The notes under the pieces are model-generated. The model saw only the letters and a list, made by a program, of their open reading frames with translations, did no database searches and was not told where the DNA came from. A program made the translations under genes and the position numbers. Of a DNA stretch of 27,329 bases, positions 1 to 6,294 are shown one piece after another (position 1 is the stretch's first letter; each line of letters starts with the position of its first letter). The DNA comes from JBGTKH01 sp041744735 (GTDB lineage Bacteria > Planctomycetota > Planctomycetia > Pirellulales > Pirellulaceae): positions 1 to 27,329 of the forward strand of contig JBGTKH010000211.1 in NCBI GenBank assembly GCA_041744735.1, read 5' to 3'.

Positions 1-109
1 CCACGTCATCCGAGTTGACTTGATGCATCACGCGCTCTCCAATAAAGGTCCCTCCCGACACGAAAACGGAAAGCACTACCTCTACCAAAGTTCGCGTTGC
101 CGCGCTAGC

Positions 110-628
110 CTAGATTGCCCAAAGTGCGCGTTGGCCGTGAAAAGGTATGGCTAGAATAAAGATGAAAAAAGGAGACAGCGCCATGCATGCGAGGCCAAGG
201 TAATGGTGCCGACTTGATTCCATCCGTCTGGACCACTCGCCCCGAATAATCTCCTCAGCTTGCGCCCGAGAAATGCTAATCCTACCAGAAACTTCGTCGT
301 TCGATGCGGCATAGTCTGCTTCCTGCATCGGCAATATTGGACACGGTGTAAAACGGCAAAAGGTACAGTTTTTGTAACGGTCAACATCCTCATGGCTAAC
401 ACATAGCTCAAGTACTCGTTGCTCCCAATCGTTGGCCGGATAATGCGCGACGAGTTTTGAATAGTTGTAAATTCTTGTGAGGTGTTCCGTTGTGAGTTCG
501 CGCTCTACCTCACGGCGCATCGCCGCACACCAATCAGCAAAATACTCAATTTGCTCGTGAATCAAGCCTGCGCCTAACAATAGGATCGCTTGGTCTGATG
601 GGTCAAGTTCCGGCTTCTTGGATAACAT
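110..628 (-). CDS. Hypothetical membrane-anchored protein with a Cys cluster
   Basis: I do not recognise the family of this 172-residue protein. The first 140 residues look soluble and mostly helical. A cysteine cluster (C88, C91, C96, with the core CTFCRFTPC) could bind metal. One hydrophobic segment at about residues 143-163 near the C-terminus is a likely membrane anchor, which would leave the bulk of the protein on one side of the membrane. The ATG at 628 has an AGGG at a suitable distance upstream. The reading frame stays open past the TAG at 110-112 to the window edge, and that extra stretch is also hydrophobic, so the annotated C-terminus may not be the original one. The downstream neighbourhood lies outside the window. 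Confidence 0.6.
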   Translation of the reverse strand: MLSKKPELDPSDQAILLLGAGLIHEQIEYFADWCAAMRREVERELTTEHLTRIYNYSKLVAHYPANDWEQRVLELCVSHEDVDRYKNCTFCRFTPCPILPMQEADYAASNDEVSGRISISRAQAEEIIRGEWSRRMESSRHHYLGLACMALSPFFIFILAIPFHGQRALWAI

Positions 629-728
629 GCGGCGACCCTGTTTGTCCCAACCGCTCGTTTAGCATTGTATGGACATAAAAAACGTGGCTAAGCACACGCG
701 GCTTTTGAAGGTTCGCCGCTCAGGATTG

Positions 729-968
729 TTACGGGGATATCTGCTCGCACACTGCACGTCGGATATCTACCCAGTCATTTGCAGTCATCGGCGTCGCTTC
801 GCCGCTATCGAGTCCCTCTAAGAGTTGCGATTCCAAACTCGCTTGGGATGCACGAGCTTGAATCAACGTGCGAATGTAGTCGCCCGCATCGGCATAACGG
901 CCCTGAGATACCTGCTGCTCAACAAACTGCCGCAGCGGTTCCGGAAGCAAGATATTCACGTTTGTCAT
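729..968 (-). CDS. parD: ParD-family antitoxin (ribbon-helix-helix), apparently orphan
   Basis: This 79-residue protein resembles ParD antitoxins, which bind DNA through an N-terminal ribbon-helix-helix and neutralise a ParE toxin with the C-terminal part. The N-terminal strand (VNILLPEPLRQFVEQQV) followed by GRYADAGDYIRTLIQAR is the family hallmark. The start was set at the ATG at 968 because GGAGG lies 8 bases upstream; an in-frame TTG at 983 would start inside that site. In typical operons parE follows parD directly. Here the next 100 bases downstream hold no toxin-like frame and the next gene is unrelated, so the antitoxin appears to stand alone. It may be a decayed module or may act on a ParE encoded elsewhere. 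Confidence 0.8.
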   Translation of the reverse strand: MTNVNILLPEPLRQFVEQQVSQGRYADAGDYIRTLIQARASQASLESQLLEGLDSGEATPMTANDWVDIRRAVCEQISP

Positions 969-1066
969 CGCCACGTCCTCCAACTAGTCGTATCCTAACG
1001 TGTGATGGTTTCAATGACAAGATTTGATTGATTCTTGTGGTCTTCGAAGACCCACCCCTCTTCCAC

Positions 1067-2203
1067 CTACTGCAAGTCTTCCCATGCGTTAATCAACCAA
1101 CTGGCCGCGCGGTCGATTTCTTCTTCGGACGTGTACCAGCCGACGCTCAGCCGTACGGTGCCGCTGGCTTGAGCAGGGGACAAGCCGAGTGCCGCGAGCG
1201 TGGCGGACATGCTGGTCGTGCCGCTGTGACAAGCGGCGCCGGTCGAAGCGCAGAGCTCAGGGATTCGCGCCAGCAGTTCATGGCCCATGACACCGGGAAA
1301 GCTGACGCTCAGCGTATTCGGCAGCCTGTCGGCCCCGGCGCCGTTGATCGTCAGCTCCTCGCCGATCGCGTCTCGCAATTGTTTGTGCAGCCGATCGCGC
1401 AACATGGTCAGACGCTGTCCGATTTGGTCGATACTTTTCGCGGCTAACGTGGCCGCTTGTCCGAGCGCTACGATATAGGGCACGTTCTCCGTACCGGCAC
1501 GCAAGCCGCTCTCGTGACCGGCGCCGTGCAACACCGGCTCCAGCGCCACGCCGCGGCGCACGAACAACGCGCCGACTCCTTTGGGTGCGTATAACTTGTG
1601 CCCCGCGATCGTGAGCAAGTCCACGTCTAACTCGTCGACGAACGTCCGAATCTTGCCGGCACTTTGAGCGGCGTCTGTGTGCACCAACACGTCGCGCGTG
1701 TGACAGATCTCCGCGATTGCGCGGATCGGTTGCACGGTGCCAATCTCGTTGTTGGCGTGCATCACGCTGACCAGCTTGGTGTCGGGACGTAGCGCGGCCG
1801 CAACGGCTTTCGGCTCGACGACACCGTGGCGATTGCTGGGCACGATCGTCACGTCGAAGCCCAACCGTTCCAAAAACTTCGCCGGTGCCACGATCGCAGG
1901 ATGCTCGATCGCCGAGATGATCAAGTGTCCGCCCGCCGAAGCAGACTCGTACAACATCACGCCTTTCAGCGCCAGGTTATTGCTCTCCGTCCCGCCGGAG
2001 GTGAAAATAATCTCGTCGCGGTCGGAACCCAACAGGGCAGCAACCTGTCCGCGGGCGTCTTCCACCGCCTCCTGACACGCCCGCCCAAGCGCATGGTGGC
2101 TCGACGGATTGCCGTAATGTTCGGCCAGAAACGGCTGCAGCGCTTGCTGCACACTGGGCGCAATTGGGGTCGTGGCGTTGTAGTCGAGATAAATCTGGCG
2201 CAT
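1067..2203 (-). CDS. Cysteine desulfurase (NifS/IscS family)
   Basis: This 378-residue protein belongs to the class V aminotransferase fold and should be a pyridoxal-phosphate enzyme that takes sulfur from cysteine to make a protein persulfide for Fe-S clusters or other sulfur carriers. Visible hallmarks are YLDYNATTP at the N-terminus, SGGTESNN (residues 69-76), EHPA with H101, the cofactor-contacting HTDAAQ (D177), the PLP lysine K203 in AGHKLYAPKG, and the catalytic loop cysteine C325 in TGAACHSG. Length and motif order are normal for the family. No IscU, SufE or tRNA-thiolation gene is adjacent, so the sulfur acceptor cannot be told. It is divergent from the coiled-coil gene at 2549, with about 345 bases between them. 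Confidence 0.93.
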   Translation of the reverse strand: MRQIYLDYNATTPIAPSVQQALQPFLAEHYGNPSSHHALGRACQEAVEDARGQVAALLGSDRDEIIFTSGGTESNNLALKGVMLYESASAGGHLIISAIEHPAIVAPAKFLERLGFDVTIVPSNRHGVVEPKAVAAALRPDTKLVSVMHANNEIGTVQPIRAIAEICHTRDVLVHTDAAQSAGKIRTFVDELDVDLLTIAGHKLYAPKGVGALFVRRGVALEPVLHGAGHESGLRAGTENVPYIVALGQAATLAAKSIDQIGQRLTMLRDRLHKQLRDAIGEELTINGAGADRLPNTLSVSFPGVMGHELLARIPELCASTGAACHSGTTSMSATLAALGLSPAQASGTVRLSVGWYTSEEEIDRAASWLINAWEDLQ

Positions 2204-2548
2204 TTCGGCAGGGTGGTTGTGTTATGTTGGTGGGACAGGGCAATCCGTCGGATCATCGCTCGCTTCCGAAAAACGGCCGCTAAGTGCATTCGCAGAAAAC
2301 GTTTGCGACAATCTGCTGTTGGCCAAGGGCGACTCTTGCGGTACTTATTTGGCGGGTCAATTATAGGGCTCTCAGCAATCCGAACGCCGCATCCGCCGCC
2401 GATTAGCTTAGGAAGCGATTCTGCGGGCGCGAAGGTCGCCACAACCATTTTGTGTAACAGAATTACGGGACAGTGGTTACAATTTCGAGGAAGACTCTAT
2501 AATAGCCAGCAAGGCCGTTGCTGAACAACTCGTCACGGGAGCGATTCA
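2204..2548. other. Divergent intergenic region, no gene seen
   Basis: This 345-base gap separates the divergently transcribed cysteine desulfurase and coiled-coil genes. The open frames crossing it have unconvincing composition and no recognisable protein. Its right end holds the likely promoter and ribosome binding site for the gene starting at 2549. Confidence 0.6.
2477..2503 (+). promoter_or_regulatory. Candidate sigma-70-type promoter for the coiled-coil gene
   Basis: A perfect TATAAT lies at 2498-2503 and TTACAA at 2477-2482, with a 15-base spacer that is shorter than ideal. Transcription would start near 2510, about 40 bases before the ATG at 2549, which has GGGAG upstream. The assignment rests on the -10 match alone, so it is moderate. 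Confidence 0.45.
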
Positions 2549-4216
2549 ATGGAAGAAATCAAACGACAAGTCACACGTGCTCGCTGGCGGTTGATCCTGC
2601 AGCAGTTTCTGTCAATCGTCACGTGGACCCTGTTCGCCACTTTGTTGGCCGCGGTCGTGGCGTTGGCCGTTCCGAAAATCTGGGTGCTGAACGTAGACAA
2701 ACAGATGTGGACTTGGAGTTGGATCGGCGGATCATTTGCGGCCGGGCTGGTGTTGGCGGTGATCTGGACGTTCTTCGTTCGCCGCGGCGCACTTGAAGCG
2801 GCGATCGAAATCGACCGTCGCTTCGGATTGAAAGAGCGCGTGTCGAGCACCTTGTCGCTGGCTCCGCAGGAACTGGATACAGAAGCGGGCCAAGCGCTGC
2901 TAGATGATGCGGTGCGGCGGGTGTCGCGCATCGACGTCAACGAACGGTTCGGCGTGTCGCTCAATTGGCGGGCGCTGCTGCCGCTGTTGCCGGCCATTGC
3001 CGTGTTTGCACTGGTGCTCGCCGTGCCGGATGCCTTGCCGCGGCAACCAGGCTCGAACAGCGAGACACAAGCGGCGACCAAGGAGCAGATCAAAAAGGTC
3101 AACGAAGAGCTGAAAAAGAAAATTGCCGAGCAACAGAAAAAGGCGGAAGAGAGCGGCTTGAAGGATGCCGAAGTTCTGTTCAAGGAACTGCAAAAGGAAC
3201 TCGACAAGCTGGCCGGCAAAGACGACCTGGACCGCAAGAACGCGCTGATCAAGCTGAACGACTTGACCAAGGACATCGAGAAACGCCGCGATCAACTGGG
3301 CGGCGCCGACGAGATGCGCAAGCAGTTGAACCAGATGAAGAACATCGAACGCGGTCCGGCTGACAAAGTGGCCAAAGCCATCAAAGACGGCGACTTTAAA
3401 CAGGCGCTCGATGAGCTAAAGAAACTGCAAGAAGAATTGAAGAACGGCGAGATGGACCAAGAGCAACAACAGCAACTTGCCCAGCAACTCGACCAAATGC
3501 AGAAGAAGCTCGAACAGATGGTACAGGCCCACGAGCAAGCTAAACGCGACTTGGAGCAAGAGATCAAACGGAAAATGGAAGCTGGCGATTTGGCCGAGGC
3601 CGGCAAGCTGCAACAGAAACTGGATCAGCTCAATCAGCAGAATCAGCAGATGCAACGCATGCAGCAAATGGCCAACAAGCTGGGCCAGTGCGGCCAGTGC
3701 CTGCAACAGGGCGACGGCCAGCAAGCGGCCCAGCAACTGGGCGAGTTGGCGGCCGATCTGCAGCAGATGCAACAAGAACTGGACGAGTTGGAGTCGCTCG
3801 ACGACGTGATGGATCAGATCGCTCAGGCCAAGAACGCCATGAACTGCAAAGAGTGCCAAGGCGCCGGCTGCGAAGCCTGCATGGGCGATGGGTTCAACCA
3901 AGGCTTCGGCATCGGACAAGGCGAGGGCAACGGTAACGGACTCGGTGAAGGGCAAGGCTTCGGCGATCGGCCCGAAGAGCGGACGGATACGGGATACTAC
4001 GAATCGCAGGTCCGTGGCAAGCCTCGCCCCGGCGAGGCCGTGCGAACCGGCGACGCGGACGGGCCCAACGTCGCCGGCGTCTCTCGCGAAACGGTGAAGG
4101 AGGAAATCTTAAACGCCGTCAGCAAAGATCCCGACCCGCTTGTCGATCAACAACTGCCACGTGCTCAGCGCGAACAGGCCAAGCAGTACTTCGAACGCTT
4201 CCGCAAGGGCGAGTAG
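2549..4216 (+). CDS. Membrane-anchored coiled-coil protein with DnaJ-like Cys motifs
   Basis: This 555-residue protein has no function I can name. Three hydrophobic segments lie at about residues 20-42, 57-77 and 142-161. They are followed by a long charged, glutamine-rich coiled coil (about 175-430) that should project from the membrane. Six cysteines form three CxxC pairs: C381/C384, C433/C436 and C441/C444. The second and third pairs sit in CKECQGAGCEACMGDG, which resembles half of the DnaJ zinc-binding CxxCxGxG repeat. A glycine-rich linker (about 448-472) and a polar tail follow. The architecture suggests a membrane-tethered scaffold with a structural zinc site; that is inference. The start at 2549 has GGGAG upstream. 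A hairpin followed by a T-run lies directly after the stop. Confidence 0.85.
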   Translation: MEEIKRQVTRARWRLILQQFLSIVTWTLFATLLAAVVALAVPKIWVLNVDKQMWTWSWIGGSFAAGLVLAVIWTFFVRRGALEAAIEIDRRFGLKERVSSTLSLAPQELDTEAGQALLDDAVRRVSRIDVNERFGVSLNWRALLPLLPAIAVFALVLAVPDALPRQPGSNSETQAATKEQIKKVNEELKKKIAEQQKKAEESGLKDAEVLFKELQKELDKLAGKDDLDRKNALIKLNDLTKDIEKRRDQLGGADEMRKQLNQMKNIERGPADKVAKAIKDGDFKQALDELKKLQEELKNGEMDQEQQQQLAQQLDQMQKKLEQMVQAHEQAKRDLEQEIKRKMEAGDLAEAGKLQQKLDQLNQQNQQMQRMQQMANKLGQCGQCLQQGDGQQAAQQLGELAADLQQMQQELDELESLDDVMDQIAQAKNAMNCKECQGAGCEACMGDGFNQGFGIGQGEGNGNGLGEGQGFGDRPEERTDTGYYESQVRGKPRPGEAVRTGDADGPNVAGVSRETVKEEILNAVSKDPDPLVDQQLPRAQREQAKQYFERFRKGE

Positions 4217-4230
4217 GTGCGGATTTGTTA

Positions 4231-4307
4231 CGTAGGTTGGGACTCCGTCCCGACCAGATTTTTTCTGACATGTTCGTCGGGACGGAGTCCCAACTTACGA
4301 TTTTTTT
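4231..4307 (+). terminator. Hairpin plus T-run after the coiled-coil gene
   Basis: Two 24-base arms (4231-4254 and 4276-4299) are complementary over their whole length except for one G-T pair, with a 21-base loop, and are followed by seven T. The hairpin begins 14 bases after the stop at 4216, so it probably acts as an intrinsic terminator. The arm core GGGACTCCGTCCC is itself nearly palindromic, and the element looks like a dispersed repeat of this type of genome. Confidence 0.6.
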
Positions 4308-4419
4308 ACAACCATTTCCGCAGGTTCAAAAATCCTGCGACTGACAACGACGCCCACCAACGACCCCGCCCACCAACAAAGACCCCGCCCCAAAGCTCTT
4401 AGGAAACAGGAAACATACT

Positions 4420-5727
4420 ATGCCCAGATTCGCTGCCGCGTTTTCGTTGCTATTGATTGGTTGCTTATCAATCACTCTGCCCGTTCGCGGCGAGAACTGG
4501 CCCGGTTGGCGCGGGCCGCGCGGGGACGGGACGAGTTTCGACAAGAACGTGCCCACGAATTGGGACGGGCAAACGGGCGAAAACATTCTTTGGAAAGTGC
4601 CGCTGCCGGGCAGCGGCCATGCGTCGCCCGTGGTTTGGGACGACCGCATCTTTGTCGTCGCGTGTCTGGAGGAAAGCGAAGAGCGCGTACTGCTCTGCCT
4701 GGACCGCGCGACGGGCAAGACGTTGTGGCAGCGAACGGTCTTCCGTGGGCCGCTGGAGACGAAACACTCGTTGAACAGTTTTGCGTCGAGCACGCCGGCC
4801 ACCGACGGCACGCTGGTATATGTGTCGTTTCTGGAAGTCGACGGCCGCACGATCCCGGCACCAAACGTCGGCACGCCGCGGCCGATCACGCCGGGCCGCA
4901 TGGTTGTGGCGGCGTATGACTTCGACGGCAATCAGAAGTGGCTGGTCAAGCCCGGCGACTTCGTCAGCGCTCACGGCTACTGTGCCAGCCCGGTGTTGTA
5001 CGGGGATCTGGTGATCGTGAACGGCGATCACGACGGCGATTCGTATGTGGTGGCGCTCAACAAGCAGACCGGCGAGAGTGTGTGGTCGGTGCCGCGCGAG
5101 TATAAAACGCGCAGCTACGTCACGCCGATCATTCGCGACGTCGCGGGCCGCACGCAAATGGTGTTCTCGGGCAGCAAGTGCATCGTCAGCCTCGATCCCA
5201 ACGACGGCTCGCGGCACTGGATGATCGACGGGCCGACCGAGCAATTCGTGGCCTCGATGGTGTTCGACGGCAAGCTGTTCTACATGGCCGCCGGCTTCCC
5301 CACGTATCACGTCATGGGCATCCGCCCCGACGGCCGCGGCGACGTGACCGGCACGCACGTGGTTTGGGAAGCGACCAACGCGAAATGCTACGTGCCCTCG
5401 CCCGTCGTAGTCGATAACTATCTGCTGGTCGCCGACGACCGCGGCACGGCTAATTGCTTCGACGCCCCGACCGGCGAGCGCCTCTGGCAAGAGCGGCTGG
5501 GCAACCACTTCAGCACATCGCTGATCACCGCCAACGGCCTGGTCTACTTCGTGGCCGACGACGGCCTCACGAAAGTCGTTCGCCCCGGCCCTCAACTAGA
5601 AGTCGTGGCCGAGAACCCGCTCGGCGAATACTGCTACGCCTCCTCCGCCATCGCCCACAGCCAACTCTACATCCGCGGCGAGAAGCATCTGTACTGCATT
5701 GGCGCGACCAATACGTCCGCCGAGTAA
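4420..5727 (+). CDS. Secreted PQQ-like beta-propeller repeat protein
   Basis: This 435-residue protein begins with a signal peptide (cleavage probably near residue 24, after PVRG) and then WPGWRGPRGDGTS, the typical entry of planctomycete proteins with BamB/PQQ-type propeller repeats. Repeats of the form G-x-x-[LV]-W (for example TGKTLWQRT, TGESVWSVP, TGERLWQER) mark successive blades, and the length fits a complete propeller. It should be periplasmic or surface located. Family members serve as scaffolds or, with a bound quinone, as dehydrogenases; no heme domain or clear PQQ ligand set is visible here, so an enzymatic role cannot be claimed. AGGAAA upstream supports the ATG at 4420. A related paralogue lies at 22449-23708. 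Confidence 0.88.
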   Translation: MPRFAAAFSLLLIGCLSITLPVRGENWPGWRGPRGDGTSFDKNVPTNWDGQTGENILWKVPLPGSGHASPVVWDDRIFVVACLEESEERVLLCLDRATGKTLWQRTVFRGPLETKHSLNSFASSTPATDGTLVYVSFLEVDGRTIPAPNVGTPRPITPGRMVVAAYDFDGNQKWLVKPGDFVSAHGYCASPVLYGDLVIVNGDHDGDSYVVALNKQTGESVWSVPREYKTRSYVTPIIRDVAGRTQMVFSGSKCIVSLDPNDGSRHWMIDGPTEQFVASMVFDGKLFYMAAGFPTYHVMGIRPDGRGDVTGTHVVWEATNAKCYVPSPVVVDNYLLVADDRGTANCFDAPTGERLWQERLGNHFSTSLITANGLVYFVADDGLTKVVRPGPQLEVVAENPLGEYCYASSAIAHSQLYIRGEKHLYCIGATNTSAE

Positions 5728-5730
5728 AAC

Positions 5731-5764
5731 GGGTTGGATCAAGCGTGGCTCAGCGAGCCGACCC
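5731..5764. repeat. Short two-level palindrome after the propeller gene
   Basis: An inner hairpin GGCTC-AGC-GAGCC (5747-5759) is framed by outer arms GGGTTGG (5731-5737) and CCGACCC (5758-5764) that pair with one wobble. It begins 4 bases after the stop at 5727, so it may terminate transcription, although no T-run follows. Confidence 0.35.
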
Positions 5765-5795
5765 ACCATGCGACGTGGCGAGGGTAGACGAGACG

Positions 5796-6005
5796 ATGTG
5801 GAAAGTGACAGCCATCATCTTCACCGTTGCCTTCGCGATTACGCCGGTGGTGGTGGAAATCCTCCGCAGCGTGATCCATGCCCGACGAGAACGATGTGAT
5901 GGCCTCGGTGGCACTCAAGACATCTCGATGTACGGTACCATTACGGCGATCATCTGTGGTGGCCTCGCCGCTATTTGTCGGTGGTTTACGTTTGCGACTC
6001 ATTAG
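5796..6005 (+). CDS. Possible small two-helix membrane protein
   Basis: A 69-residue frame starts at the ATG at 5796. It has two hydrophobic stretches, at about residues 4-23 and 46-61, separated by a basic, polar loop (HARRERCDG). The composition is typical of a small membrane protein and unlike a random frame. The possible ribosome binding site (GAGGG, about 12 bases upstream) is weak. I do not recognise a family. It follows the propeller gene on the same strand and could be co-transcribed. Confidence 0.45.
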   Translation: MWKVTAIIFTVAFAITPVVVEILRSVIHARRERCDGLGGTQDISMYGTITAIICGGLAAICRWFTFATH

Positions 6006-6017
6006 CCGCGACCTCAC

Positions 6018-6203
6018 CTAGTCGCTTGCAGTTTGCATCCCGCGATTTTTTACTGAACGAGCCTGTTGTGCACCGTGACCGCCGACGAATTCTTCGATTT
6101 CGTGGTGGCGAGCGATATTGCGCGCCGTATAACGAAAGCCCACGCCTTGTACGCGGCCCCGATAATGGACTTCTCGGCGTTCAGCGCCCGACGATTCGGT
6201 CAC
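6018..6203 (-). pseudogene. acyP: Acylphosphatase remnant with the middle missing
   Basis: From a GTG at 6203 the frame reads through EVHYRGRVQGVGFRYTARNIA, where VQGVGFR is the phosphate-binding loop of acylphosphatases, including the catalytic arginine. Family proteins have about 90 residues and next carry a catalytic asparagine in G-x-[VA]-x-N-x-x-D-G. Here the sequence jumps to HHEIEEFVGGHGAQQ, which resembles the later helix, and stops after 61 residues. The asparagine strand is absent, so an internal deletion is the simplest reading. The product should be inactive. It lies downstream of the RING-finger gene on the same strand. Confidence 0.6.
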
Positions 6204-6294
6204 GGACAAGTGTGCCGGATTCACACGCGAGCCCGCGAAGCTCGAAGAGCAGGTTCGATTCCTGGCGGCGACACTCACATTTCGATCTGTGTTA

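Noticed and set aside
1028..2524. Several plus-strand frames opposite the cysteine desulfurase gene.
   Set aside because: They overlap a gene with all family motifs intact, and their protein composition is arginine-rich and without domains.
3416..3955. Minus-strand leucine-rich frame of 179 residues.
   Set aside because: It is the antisense of the glutamine-rich coiled coil (CAG/CAA read as CTG/TTG) and only mimics a membrane protein.
6184..6272. A class II tRNA-like stretch with two 5-bp hairpins (6210-6226 and 6228-6244) and a T-arm-like CAGG-TTCGATT-CCTG (6250-6264).
   Set aside because: The putative anticodon loop lacks U33, the T-stem has only four pairs, and no matching 5' acceptor strand was found. 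It overlaps the start of the acylphosphatase remnant.
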